64,000 nucleotides of DNA from Pseudomonas sp. BN411 (GTDB lineage: Bacteria > Pseudomonadota > Gammaproteobacteria > Pseudomonadales > Pseudomonadaceae), in NCBI RefSeq assembly GCF_029871235.1, contig NZ_SSOM01000067.1:186001-250000 (forward strand). The letters are read 5' to 3'. This document shows, piece by piece, positions 17,035-25,649 of this stretch; the first letter of the stretch is position 1, and each line of letters begins with the position of its first letter. The notes under the pieces were generated by a model that searched no databases, was not told the DNA's origin, and saw nothing but the letters and a program-made list of their open reading frames with translations. The position numbers and the translations under genes were made by a program.

Positions 17035-18897
17035 TCAGGCGAGCTCGCCCACCGCGCGATGGGCTTCTTCTATCGCCGAATGGGCATAGGCACTCCACGC
17101 CGCGTCGGAGTTGGCGATGGTCACGTTGCCCACCGGTTTGCGCGCCAGCAGCATGGTCTTTTCGCTCTCTTGCTCATCGTCGAACAGCGAGTTGGAGAAG
17201 CACGCGTAGCCGTGGGACCAGCGGTTCACGGTGATCGCCAGGATGTCCTTCTGGTGGTCGAAGCCGCCTGGGCCGAGCATGCGCTGGAGCTGGTCGCGCA
17301 GTTGCGCTTCGAGCTGCTCGAAGGTCGCGGCGTAGAGCTTGGCGCGGCCGGTGCGGGCCTGGGTGCGGGCGTCCATGCCGGCGTTCGGCGAGGTGGGCAC
17401 ATAGACCATGTGCAGGCCGATGGGCTGCTTCGGATCGCGCGGGTGCTGGTAACCGCCGAGGTCCACCGGATAGTCCAGCTTGATCCGGCTGTAGGGCTGG
17501 GTGGTGGCGTAGATCTCATGCACGCCGAGTTTCTGGAAGCTCTCCCAGTTGCGGATCACCACCTTGGTGTACACCAGCGGGAACTTCACGTTCTGGGCGA
17601 GGGCATTGGCCTGCTCGGGCGAGAGGTCGCGCAGCAGGTACGGGATCATCATGTTGTAGCAGGCCAGCACGCAGTGCTTGCTGCGCACGTTCGCCAGTTG
17701 GCCGCCACGGCTGTAGCCGACGTCGACGCCACCCTCGCGGTTCTTCACGCTCACCGCCGTGCTGTTCAGGCGCAGGCGTACCGGGCTGCCGGCGACGTCC
17801 AGTTTGCTGTAGTCGAACTGCGCCAGGACGATGTCGTCCATGCCCTTGCCGGGCGCCACCGCCGGGATCAGGTCGCGCACCAGCAGGCGCGCTACCGAGG
17901 CGTTGCCATCGGGGAAGTGGTAGATGTACGGCTCTTCCATCTCGGCCTTGGCTTCCTCGCCAATGGGCGGCAATTGCATCGCTGCGAAGCCGGGGAATCC
18001 GACGTAGTAGGCGTCGTAGGCGGCCACGGCGTCGATGCTGAGGGCGGAGAAGTCGTTGGTGCGGCTCTGGAAGTACTTCACGGCGCGTTCGGACAGGCCC
18101 ACGTCCTTGAGCAGGAAGTCGCGGTAACTGGTCTTGGCCAGGTGAGCTTCCTTCTCCTCGGTGCTCTTGCCAGCGAGGTAGTCGCGGGGCGCCTCGTAGA
18201 GGTCGATCAGCGCCTGGCGGTCGGCGTCGGGCAGCGGGAAGTCGCTGATGAAGGCGCGCCAGGAGCGGGCATTGAGTTTTTCCGGGGCGATGTCGTCGGC
18301 CACCATGGGCGTCGGGTCGCCGCTCACCAGCTTGTCCACGCCGAAGTTCTCCTTGTCGAAGAACACCCCGCGGGACAGCCCGAGGTTGGGGTAGAAGTCG
18401 CGGTCGAAGGCGGTCTCGAAGCGCTTGATATCGACGCCGAGCTTCGTCAGCAGGCTATTCACGGTGCCGCTGTAGAGGTGGTTGGGCGACTGGAAGGACT
18501 CACTGCCGCCATAGCCGAGGATCATCCGGCCACCGGCCTCGAATTCGTTGCGTTTGGCGTGACCGCCGAAATCGTCGTGGTTCTCGATGATCAGGATGCG
18601 CGCGTTCGGCTGCTTCTCGCGGTAGAACCAGGCCGCAGCCAGGCCGCTGATGCCACCGCCGACCACCACCAGGTCGTACTCCTCGCTCACCGGCAGGCCG
18701 TCGGTGTCGAACTTCTTCTTCTCCCAACCCATCTGGTGCGCTACCTCGAAGGCGCCAGGGTGGCTGCCGCGCAGGCCGGTGAGGGCGGGCGGGTAGTAGC
18801 GGCTGGCGGGAGCGGCGCGCAGCAGTTGCATGGGTGTCAGGCCGGCGGCAATGGTGAGGGCGACACCGTTGAGGAAGTCACGGCGGGTGATGGTCAT
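17035..18897 (-). CDS. spdH: Spermidine dehydrogenase SpdH, Tat-exported flavoprotein
   Basis: FAD (with heme in the P. aeruginosa enzyme) amine dehydrogenase that cleaves spermidine to an aminoaldehyde and a diamine. The 620-residue length equals the P. aeruginosa protein as I recall it. The N-terminus MTITRRDFLNGVALTIAAG is a twin-arginine signal, so export to the periplasm is predicted. The Rossmann motif GGGISG sits at residues 80-85 within DLVVVGGGISGLAAAW, followed by IIENHDDFGGHAKRNEF. ATG 18897 is preferred to 18912 because AAGGA lies six bases before it. It is near the end of the minus-strand polyamine locus, 90 bp after the SnoaL-like gene. Confidence 0.9.
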   Translation of the reverse strand: MTITRRDFLNGVALTIAAGLTPMQLLRAAPASRYYPPALTGLRGSHPGAFEVAHQMGWEKKKFDTDGLPVSEEYDLVVVGGGISGLAAAWFYREKQPNARILIIENHDDFGGHAKRNEFEAGGRMILGYGGSESFQSPNHLYSGTVNSLLTKLGVDIKRFETAFDRDFYPNLGLSRGVFFDKENFGVDKLVSGDPTPMVADDIAPEKLNARSWRAFISDFPLPDADRQALIDLYEAPRDYLAGKSTEEKEAHLAKTSYRDFLLKDVGLSERAVKYFQSRTNDFSALSIDAVAAYDAYYVGFPGFAAMQLPPIGEEAKAEMEEPYIYHFPDGNASVARLLVRDLIPAVAPGKGMDDIVLAQFDYSKLDVAGSPVRLRLNSTAVSVKNREGGVDVGYSRGGQLANVRSKHCVLACYNMMIPYLLRDLSPEQANALAQNVKFPLVYTKVVIRNWESFQKLGVHEIYATTQPYSRIKLDYPVDLGGYQHPRDPKQPIGLHMVYVPTSPNAGMDARTQARTGRAKLYAATFEQLEAQLRDQLQRMLGPGGFDHQKDILAITVNRWSHGYACFSNSLFDDEQESEKTMLLARKPVGNVTIANSDAAWSAYAHSAIEEAHRAVGELA

Positions 18898-18987
18898 GGC
18901 GAATCCTTGCAAGGCAGTTGTTATCGATCGTGGAGCGGGGTGGAGCGGGGGAGGGCCGGCGCCCCGGAGCGGGCGCCGGCGAGGGGC

Positions 18988-19464
18988 TTACCAGCCGAGT
19001 TGCTTGTTGAATCCGAGGGCGTCGTAGTAGTCGCCCTGGTAGGTGATCTTGCCGTTCTTGACGCGGATGAAGCTCACGCCTTCGAACTTCAGCGGCTTGT
19101 TGGTGGCCGGGGTTTCGGCACTCCAGGCACCGCTGTTGGTACCGGCGAACTCCCACTGGAAGGCGATGCCGTCCGCGCTGACGATGGGCTCGCTGGTCAT
19201 CTTCCATTTCAGGTCGGGTACGGCACCGACGAAGACTTTGATCACATTGTCGCGAGCCGCCGAACGACCTTTCTGCGGCGTGCCGACGGTGGCATCGAAG
19301 TATTCCGCGTCCTCGGCCAGGAAGCTGGCGGCCTTGTCGGCGTCGTGGGCGTTCCAGGCAGCCATGTAGCCATCGACTATGGCCTTGGCATCGTCAGCCG
19401 CCTGGGCCATGCCGGCCATGGCGCAAAACAGGATGAAGCTGAAATTACGCAAGGTGTTACGCAT
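18988..19464 (-). CDS. Secreted SnoaL-like (NTF2-fold) protein
   Basis: A 158-residue protein with a signal peptide (MRNTLRNFSFILFCAMAGMAQA) and a SnoaL/NTF2-like domain. Typical segments are AIVDGYMAAWNAHDADKAAS, FLAEDAEYFD, GRSAARDNVIKVFVGAVPDL and VKNGKITYQGDYYDALGF. Members of this fold are cyclases, isomerases or small-ligand binders; none of the SnoaL catalytic residues can be claimed with certainty. ATG 19464 follows CAGGAGAACAAGCA, whereas the longer frame has no such site. It lies between the aldehyde dehydrogenase and spdH, and both it and SpdH are predicted to be periplasmic, so they may act together. Confidence 0.83.
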   Translation of the reverse strand: MRNTLRNFSFILFCAMAGMAQAADDAKAIVDGYMAAWNAHDADKAASFLAEDAEYFDATVGTPQKGRSAARDNVIKVFVGAVPDLKWKMTSEPIVSADGIAFQWEFAGTNSGAWSAETPATNKPLKFEGVSFIRVKNGKITYQGDYYDALGFNKQLGW

Positions 19465-19524
19465 TGCTTGTTCTCCTGGTGGTTTTCGCGGGTACTGCCT
19501 GTGGAGCATTTTTGCTTGGCTTTT

Positions 19525-19622
19525 CTGTGGGGGCGATTTCAATCGCTAAGGGCGGCGTAGCTGCCCCGAGGTTTCCCAGGGCAGGCCTGCGACCTGCATA
19601 GCGACTGAAGTCGCTCCCACAG
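19525..19622. repeat. Inverted repeat between SnoaL-like gene and aldehyde dehydrogenase
   Basis: Arms at 19525-19547 (CTGTGGGGGCGATTTCAATC...) and 19600-19622 (...GAAGTCGCTCCCACAG) form a long imperfect inverted repeat of the same family as 5677-5776. It fills most of the 175 bp between two genes of the polyamine locus and could weaken read-through or stabilise mRNA. Confidence 0.8.
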
Positions 19623-19639
19623 GAGGAGCGAACAGCTGG

Positions 19640-21064
19640 TTAATGCTTGAACATCACATGGCGAATGGCGGTGTAGTCCTCCAGCCCGTACATGGACATG
19701 TCCTTGCCGTAGCCGGAGTGCTTCACGCCGCCGTGGGGCATTTCGCTGACCAGCATGAAATGAGTGTTGACCCAGGTGCAGCCGTACTGCAGGCGCGCGG
19801 ACAGGCGGTGGGCGCGGCCTACATCAGCGGTCCAGAGGGAGGAGGCCAGGCCGTAGTCGGAATCGTTGGCCCACTCCAGCACCTGTTCCTCATCGTCGAA
19901 GGCGGTGACCGACACCACCGGGCCGAACACTTCGCGGCGGACGATCTCGTCGTCCTGGCGGGCGCCGGCGAGCACGGTGGGCTGGAAGAAGAAGCCCGGG
20001 CCATCGACGCGTTTTCCACCGGTGACGACAGTGATGTGCGGCACGGCGCTGGCGCGCTGGACGAAGCCTTCGACGCGCTCCAGGTGCTGCTCGGTGATCA
20101 GCGGGCCGAGTTCGGTGTCCGGGTCGTCCTGCAGGCCGGTCTTGATGCTGCCGACGGCCTCGCCGAGCTTGGCCACGAACTTCTCGTAGATGCCTTTCTG
20201 CGCATAGATGCGGCAGGCGGCGGTGCAGTCCTGGCCGGCGTTGTAGAAGCCGAAGGTGCGGATGCCTTCGACGGCGGCGTCGATGTCGGCGTCGTCGAAG
20301 ATGATCACCGGGGCCTTGCCGCCCAGTTCCATGTGCATACGTTTCACGCTGTCGGCGGTGCCGGCGATGATCCGGCTGCCAGTGGCGACCGAGCCGGTGA
20401 GCGAAACCATGCGCACCTTCGGGTGGGTGGTCAGCGGTTCACCGACGCTCGGGCCACGGCCGAAGACCATGTTCACCACGCCGGCGGGGAAGATTTCGGC
20501 TATGAATTCAGCCAGCTTGAGGGCGGTCAGCGGGGTCTGCTCGGAAGGCTTGAGGACCACGGTGTTGCCGGCGGCGAGCGCCGGGCCGAGTTTCCAGGCG
20601 GCCATCATCAGCGGGTAGTTCCACGGCGCAATGGAGGCGACCACGCCTACCGGGTCGCGACGGATCATCGAGGTATGGCCGGGCAGGTATTCGCCGGCAG
20701 CGGAGCCGCTCATGCAACGGCTGGCACCGGCGAAGAAGCGGAACACGTCGGCGATGGCCGGCAGTTCGTCATTCAGCGCGGCGGTGAAAGGCTTGCCGCA
20801 GTTCTGCGACTCCAGGCGGGCCAGTTCGTCGGCATGGGCGTCGATGCGGTCGGCGAGTTTCAGCAGCAGGGTGGCGCGGTCCTTGGGCGAGGTCTGCGAC
20901 CAGGCAGGGAAGGCGGCGTCGGCGGCGCGCACGGCGGCATCGACCTGGGCCGGGCTGGCCTCGGCGATTTCCACCAGGGCGGTGCCCAGGGACGGGTTGA
21001 GCACGGCGAGGCTGGGGCCTTCACCGGCGACGAGCTGGCCGTTGATCAGGAGTTTGGTTTGCAT
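19640..21064 (-). CDS. Gamma-aminobutyraldehyde dehydrogenase-like enzyme (ALDH-B)
   Basis: NAD-dependent aldehyde dehydrogenase, 474 residues, resembling E. coli PatD/YdcW, which oxidises 4-aminobutyraldehyde to GABA. Catalytic residues are N149 ([11 protein letters not shown]), E246 ([10 protein letters not shown]) and nucleophile C280 ([13 protein letters not shown]). [11 protein letters not shown] binds the cofactor. ATG 21064 follows GAGGACTTAG. In E. coli patD is the last gene of ydcSTUVW, and here too it follows the importer genes directly. That position, with spdH just downstream, supports a role in clearing the aminoaldehyde made from spermidine. Confidence 0.88.
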   Translation of the reverse strand: MQTKLLINGQLVAGEGPSLAVLNPSLGTALVEIAEASPAQVDAAVRAADAAFPAWSQTSPKDRATLLLKLADRIDAHADELARLESQNCGKPFTAALNDELPAIADVFRFFAGASRCMSGSAAGEYLPGHTSMIRRDPVGVVASIAPWNYPLMMAAWKLGPALAAGNTVVLKPSEQTPLTALKLAEFIAEIFPAGVVNMVFGRGPSVGEPLTTHPKVRMVSLTGSVATGSRIIAGTADSVKRMHMELGGKAPVIIFDDADIDAAVEGIRTFGFYNAGQDCTAACRIYAQKGIYEKFVAKLGEAVGSIKTGLQDDPDTELGPLITEQHLERVEGFVQRASAVPHITVVTGGKRVDGPGFFFQPTVLAGARQDDEIVRREVFGPVVSVTAFDDEEQVLEWANDSDYGLASSLWTADVGRAHRLSARLQYGCTWVNTHFMLVSEMPHGGVKHSGYGKDMSMYGLEDYTAIRHVMFKH

Positions 21065-21088
21065 GGGCTAAGTCCTCGTTCGGTCTAG

Positions 21089-21184
21089 CCCCTCTCCCGC
21101 TGGGAGAGGGGTTGGGGTGAGGGAAATTCGGTGTGGCTCGGACTGCCCTCTCCCCCGGCCCCTCTCCCGCAAGCGGTAGAGGGG
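21089..21184. repeat. Two CTCTCCC-type hairpins inside the polyamine locus
   Basis: CCCCTCTCCC (21089-21098) pairs with GGGAGAGGGG (21102-21111). A second, imperfect hairpin pairs CCCCTCTCCCGC (21159-21170) with GCGGTAGAGGGG (21173-21184). They fill the 150 bp between the second permease gene and the aldehyde dehydrogenase gene. Confidence 0.8.
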
Positions 21185-21214
21185 AGAAAAGCCGGAGAGA
21201 GGGCGTGCATGGGG

Positions 21215-22021
21215 TTACTTCCCGCTACCCGCCACGCTCTCGCCACCCTTGGTCAGGTAGTAGGCGGCGAGGATGGGCAGCATGGTCACCAGCATCACCA
21301 GCATGGCTACCACGTTGGTCACGGGGACGTCGCGCGGGCGGCTGAGTTGGTTGAGCAGCCAGATCGGCAGGGTGCGTTCGTGGCCGGCGGTGAAGGTGGT
21401 GACGATGATCTCGTCGAACGACAACGCGAACGCCAGCATGCCGCCCGCCAGCAGGGCCGAGCCGAGGTTCGGCAGGATGATGTGGCGGAAGGTCTGCCAG
21501 CCGTCGGCGCCCAGGTCCATCGAGGCTTCGATGAGGCTGTGGGAGGTGCGGCGGAAGCGCGCGATCACGTTGTTGTGGACGATCACCACGCAGAAGGTGG
21601 CGTGACCGATGACGATGGTCAGCAACCCCGGCTCGATGCCCAGCCCCTTGAACGCCGAGAGCAGGGCGATGCCGGTGATGATGCCGGGCAGGGCGATCGG
21701 CAGGATCAGCATCAGCGAGATGCCTTCCTTGCCGAAGAAGCTGCGGCGGTACAGCGCGGCCGCCGCCAGGGTGCCGAGCACCGTGGCGATCAGCGTGGCG
21801 ATGACCGCCACCTGCAGCGACAGCTTGATCGCTTCCACCACGTCGGCGCGGCCGAAGGCGACGCTGAACCAGTGCAGGGTGAAGCCCTGCGGCGGGAAGC
21901 TGAAGGCAGCGTCTTCGGTGTTGAAGGCGTACAGGAAGATGATCAGGATCGGGATGTGCAGGAATGCCAGCCCGCCCCAGGCGGCCGCTTTCAGGCCCCA
22001 GGACGCTTTCTCAGAGTGCAT
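21215..22021 (-). CDS. Polyamine-type ABC transporter permease (YdcV/PotC-like)
   Basis: Second inner-membrane permease of the importer, 268 residues with six predicted helices. The N-terminus ([20 protein letters not shown]) and the EAA loop region ([20 protein letters not shown]) are typical of PotC/YdcV. Its ATG at 22021 lies inside the end of the upstream permease gene (11-bp overlap), pointing to translational coupling. It pairs with the 22011-22961 permease, the ATPase and the binding protein encoded upstream. Confidence 0.9.
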   Translation of the reverse strand: MHSEKASWGLKAAAWGGLAFLHIPILIIFLYAFNTEDAAFSFPPQGFTLHWFSVAFGRADVVEAIKLSLQVAVIATLIATVLGTLAAAALYRRSFFGKEGISLMLILPIALPGIITGIALLSAFKGLGIEPGLLTIVIGHATFCVVIVHNNVIARFRRTSHSLIEASMDLGADGWQTFRHIILPNLGSALLAGGMLAFALSFDEIIVTTFTAGHERTLPIWLLNQLSRPRDVPVTNVVAMLVMLVTMLPILAAYYLTKGGESVAGSGK

Positions 22022-22961
22022 CGAAGGCCCCCAGACGTTTGACGATGGACAGGTAAACGGCGATCAGCACGATCGGCACCAGGGTGAAGGCGGCGGCCAT
22101 GGGCATGTTGCCGATGGCGCCCTGCTGGGCGTAGACCATGCTGCCGATGAAGTAGCCGGGCGGGCCTACCAGCTGCGGCACGATGAAGTCGCCCAGGGTC
22201 AGGCTGAAGGTGAAGATCGAGCCGGCGGCGATACCCGGAATGGACAGCGGCAGGATCACCTGCATGAAGGTCTGGCGCGGGTGCGCACCGAGGTCGGCCG
22301 AGGCTTGCAGCAGCGACGGCGGCAGGCGCTCGAGGGACGCCTGGATCGGCAGGATCATGAACGGCAGCCAGATGTACACGAACACCAGGAAGCGCCCGAG
22401 GTGCGAGGTGGACAGGGTGCTGCCGCCGACGCCGGGCACGCCCAGCAGCAGCTCCAGCACGGGCTGCAGGTGCAGCGCCTGGACGAACCACATCACCACG
22501 CCGCCCTTGGCCAGCAGCAGGGTCCAGGCGTAGGCCTTGACGATGTAGCTGGCCCACATGGGCATCATCACCGCGATGTAGAAGAACGCCTTGGTCTTGC
22601 CCGTGGTGTAGCGCGCCATGTAGTAGGCGATGGGGAAGGCCAGGGCGGCGCTGGCGATGGACACGGCGACGGCCATGCTCAGCGTGCGCACGATGATGTC
22701 GAAGTTGGCGGCCTGGAACAGTGCGCCGAAGTTCACCAGGGTCAGGTCCGTCGACACCGACATGGTGAAGTCGTCAAAGGTGTAGAAACCCTGCCAGAGC
22801 AGCGTCAGCAGCGAGCCCAGGTAGATGGCGCCGAACCACAGCAGCGGCGGCACCAGCAGCAGCGAGAGGTACAGGGTCGGCCGGCGATAGAGCAGGCCCG
22901 AGAACCTGCGCATCAGGCCATTGGCGGCGCGTGGCCGCTCGGCGTTGAGGGTCAGTTCCAT
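22011..22961 (-). CDS. Polyamine-type ABC transporter permease (YdcU/PotB-like)
   Basis: First inner-membrane permease of the importer, 316 residues. It has a cytoplasmic N-terminus, a first helix in [20 protein letters not shown] and an EAA loop in [40 protein letters not shown] is the PotB-like hallmark. Start ATG 22961 is one base after the stop of the ATPase gene (TGACATG), and its end overlaps the next permease by 11 bp, so three transporter genes are tightly coupled. Confidence 0.9.
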   Translation of the reverse strand: MELTLNAERPRAANGLMRRFSGLLYRRPTLYLSLLLVPPLLWFGAIYLGSLLTLLWQGFYTFDDFTMSVSTDLTLVNFGALFQAANFDIIVRTLSMAVAVSIASAALAFPIAYYMARYTTGKTKAFFYIAVMMPMWASYIVKAYAWTLLLAKGGVVMWFVQALHLQPVLELLLGVPGVGGSTLSTSHLGRFLVFVYIWLPFMILPIQASLERLPPSLLQASADLGAHPRQTFMQVILPLSIPGIAAGSIFTFSLTLGDFIVPQLVGPPGYFIGSMVYAQQGAIGNMPMAAAFTLVPIVLIAVYLSIVKRLGAFDAL

Positions 22962-22962
22962 G

Positions 22963-23988
22963 TCACGCGCCCTCGGTCAGCTGGACCATGGCATCGCGCG
23001 CCCAGCGGGCGGTGACCACCTGGCCCTGCTGGTGCAGCGGCGCGGCGTCCTGCCACTGGCTGTTGGGCAGGCTGATGCAGAGGTTCTGGCCGTTATCCAG
23101 GCGGATTTCGTAGCGGGTGGCGGCGCCCTGGTACTGGATGTCGTGAAGCAGGCCGCTGATTTCCACATCGCTGCCGTTGCGCTCGCCATGGGCGAAGCGG
23201 ATGTGCTCGGGGCGAATGGAGAAGGGCTGCTCGACACCGGTGAGCTGACGCGCGACGTCGCCGCGCAGCACGTTGGAGGTACCGACGAACTCGGCGACGA
23301 AGGGCGTGGCCGGTTTCATGTAGAGGTTGCGCGGGGTGTCCACCTGCTCGATGCGGCCCTTGTTGAATACGGCCACGCGGTCGGACATGGACAGCGCCTC
23401 ACCCTGGTCGTGGGTGACGAAGATGAAAGTGATGCCGAGCTGGCGCTGCAGCTTCTTCAGCTCGCTCTGCATTTGCTCGCGCAGCTTGAGGTCCAGGGCA
23501 CCGAGGGGTTCGTCCAGCAGCAGCACACGCGGGCGGTTGACCAGGGCGCGGGCTAGGGCCACGCGCTGGCGCTGGCCACCGGACAGCTGCGCCGGCTTGC
23601 GGTCGCCGTAGCCGGCCAGGGCAACCATACCGAGGGCTTCCTCGGCGCGGGCCAGGCGCTCGGCCTTCGCCACGCCCTTCACCTTGAGGCCGTAGGCGAC
23701 GTTCTCGCGCACGTTCATGTGGGGGAACAGGGCGTAGTCCTGGAACACGGTGTTCACGTCGCGCTCGTAGGGCGGCAGGCCAGCGGCTTCTTCACCGTGG
23801 ATGCGGATGGAACCCGAGGTGGGCTGCTCGAAACCGGCGATCAGGCGCAGGCAGGTGGTCTTGCCCGAGCCGGATGGGCCGAGCATGGAGAAGAACTCGC
23901 CGTCCTTGATATCGATGGATACCCGGTCGACGGCCTTGACCTCGCCGAACTGGCGGGAAACCTGAGTGAACTGGACAGCAAGTGTCAT
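22963..23988 (-). CDS. Polyamine-type ABC transporter ATPase (YdcT/PotA-like)
   Basis: ATP-binding subunit of the importer, 341 residues. Walker A is GPSGSGKT (37-44), the ABC signature LSGGQ (135-139) and Walker B LLLDEP (156-161), with the switch His in FVTHDQGEALSMSDR. A TOBE-type regulatory domain follows to the C-terminus (PFSIRPEHIRFAHGE). The order ATPase-permease-permease after the binding protein matches E. coli ydcSTUV. A 286-bp repeat-rich gap separates it from the binding-protein gene. Confidence 0.93.
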   Translation of the reverse strand: MTLAVQFTQVSRQFGEVKAVDRVSIDIKDGEFFSMLGPSGSGKTTCLRLIAGFEQPTSGSIRIHGEEAAGLPPYERDVNTVFQDYALFPHMNVRENVAYGLKVKGVAKAERLARAEEALGMVALAGYGDRKPAQLSGGQRQRVALARALVNRPRVLLLDEPLGALDLKLREQMQSELKKLQRQLGITFIFVTHDQGEALSMSDRVAVFNKGRIEQVDTPRNLYMKPATPFVAEFVGTSNVLRGDVARQLTGVEQPFSIRPEHIRFAHGERNGSDVEISGLLHDIQYQGAATRYEIRLDNGQNLCISLPNSQWQDAAPLHQQGQVVTARWARDAMVQLTEGA

Positions 23989-24083
23989 GGTGTGGTGCTC
24001 CGGTGACGCGAAAAAAAAGACATGACTTGGGCGGGGCCTCGCGGTGGAGACCCTGCGGGAATTTCAGGTGGCTCGGACAAACT

Positions 24084-24269
24084 CCCTCTCGCTCTGGGAG
24101 AGGGCTAGGCGGGCCGCGTGCGGATGAGGGTTATGTCAGCCGCTCGGTGTTTCCAGGCGAGTACGAACAAACTCCTTCTCCCTTCAGGGAGAGGGCTGGG
24201 GAGAGGGCAATACCGAGCGATGCCTGGCTACCCTCACCCCCAGCCCCTCTCCCGCAAGCGGGAGAGGGG
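24084..24269. repeat. Three CTCTCCC-type hairpins between binding-protein and ATPase genes
   Basis: The 286 bp between the two genes contain imperfect copies at about 24084-24105 and 24173-24196, and a perfect one: CCCCTCTCCCGC (24244-24255) with GCGGGAGAGGGG (24258-24269). The last lies immediately after the binding-protein stop and could limit transcription into the ATPase gene, giving more binding protein than transporter, as is common in ABC operons. Confidence 0.8.
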
Positions 24270-24274
24270 AGCTA

Positions 24275-25426
24275 TCAGCGACCGCCCATAATGGCGATGT
24301 AGTCCTGGGTCCAGCGGCTATACGGGACGAACTTGCCGCCCTCGGCCTGCGGGGTTTTCCAGAAGGCGATCTTGTCGAACTGATCGAAGCCGTTGGTGGT
24401 GCGGCCTTCGGCGCCGAGCAGGGCGCTGGCCTTGCAGCCTTCCGGGGCGGCGGGCAGGGAACCGAACCAGGCGGCGACGTCGCCCTGGACCTTGGGCTCC
24501 AGCGACCAGTTCATCCACTTGTAGGCGCAGCTCGGGTGCTTGGCATCGACGTGCAGCATGGTGGTGTCGGCCCAGCCGGTGACGCCTTCCTTCGGCACGA
24601 CGGTGGCCACAGGCTGACCTTCGGCTTTCAGGGTGTTGGCCATGTAGCCCCAGGTGCTGGAGGCAGCCACGCCTTCGTTCTTGAAGTCGCTCATCTGCAC
24701 GGTCGCGTCGTGCCAGTAGCGGTGCACCAGACCATGTTGCTTGCGCAGCAGGTCGAGCACGGCGGTGTACTGCTCTTCGGTCAGCTGGTACGGGTCCTGG
24801 ATGCCCAGTTCCGGCTTGGCGGACTTCAGGTAGAGCGCGGCGTCGGCGATGTAGATCGGGCCGTCGTAGGCCTGCACGCGGCCCTTGTTGGCCTTGCCGT
24901 CGGCCAGTTGCTGCGGCTCGAACACCGCGCTCCAGCTGTCCGGGGCCGTGGTGAAGGCCTTGGTGTTGTACATCAGCAGGTTCGGGCCCCACTGGTAGGG
25001 GGTGCCGTAGGACTTGCCGTCGACGGTGAACCAGGGCGCGTCCTTCAGGCGCGGGTCGAGGTTCTTCAGGTTGGGGATCAGCTCCGGATTGATCGGCTGT
25101 ACGCGCTTGCCGTAGATCAGGCGCAGGGAGGCGTCGCCGGAGGCTGTAACCAGGTCATAGCCGCCCTTGGCCATCAGGCTGACCATCTCGTCGGAGGTGG
25201 CAGCGGTCTTCACGTTGACCTTGCAACCGCTGTCTTTCTCGAACTGGGTGACCCAGTCGTAGTTCTTGTCCGACTCGCCGCGCTCGATGTAGCCGGGCCA
25301 GGCAATGATGTCGAGCTGGCCTTCGCCGGCGCCGACTTGTTTCAGGGCTTCGGCGGCCTGCAGGCTGCCGCTGGCGAGGATGGCGGTGGCCACTGCGCTG
25401 AGCAGGGCGGTTTTGCGCACGGACAT
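24275..25426 (-). CDS. Polyamine-type periplasmic binding protein (YdcS/PotD-like)
   Basis: Extracytoplasmic solute-binding protein of the importer, 383 residues. The signal peptide MSVRKTALLSAVATAILASG is cleaved near residue 24 (LQA-AEAL). GQLDIIAWPGYIERGESD and YDLVTASGDASLRLIYGKRV are typical of the YdcS group of spermidine/putrescine-binding proteins. ATG 25426 follows GAGGGAACAAC. Which polyamine it binds is not readable by eye, but the flanking spdH and aminoaldehyde dehydrogenases favour spermidine, putrescine or a product of SpdH. Confidence 0.9.
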   Translation of the reverse strand: MSVRKTALLSAVATAILASGSLQAAEALKQVGAGEGQLDIIAWPGYIERGESDKNYDWVTQFEKDSGCKVNVKTAATSDEMVSLMAKGGYDLVTASGDASLRLIYGKRVQPINPELIPNLKNLDPRLKDAPWFTVDGKSYGTPYQWGPNLLMYNTKAFTTAPDSWSAVFEPQQLADGKANKGRVQAYDGPIYIADAALYLKSAKPELGIQDPYQLTEEQYTAVLDLLRKQHGLVHRYWHDATVQMSDFKNEGVAASSTWGYMANTLKAEGQPVATVVPKEGVTGWADTTMLHVDAKHPSCAYKWMNWSLEPKVQGDVAAWFGSLPAAPEGCKASALLGAEGRTTNGFDQFDKIAFWKTPQAEGGKFVPYSRWTQDYIAIMGGR

Positions 25427-25649
25427 GTTGTTCCCTCTTTTTCGTTATTGGTCGGGGCAGATGAAGCGGGTACAGCCGGCCTCAGAGGCCTTTGTTCCTT
25501 CTAATTTTCCAAGCCTGTTCATGGCCTTGCGAGCTAGAGCGAGACGAGGAAAGAACTGTCGAGAAAGCGGAGTTTGCTGTTGCAAATGAGCATTTCGAGG
25601 CTGTTCTTGACGCTGTATCGCCGACGCGCAGCTGGCCATGGGCAGGCAC

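Noticed and set aside
16879-19560. Very long plus-strand open frame (893 codons) opposite spdH and the SnoaL-like gene
   Set aside because: It is the antisense shadow of high-GC genes: it has no family motifs, the opposite strand encodes recognisable proteins with proper starts, and the composition is the Gly/Ala/Val/His pattern of such shadows.
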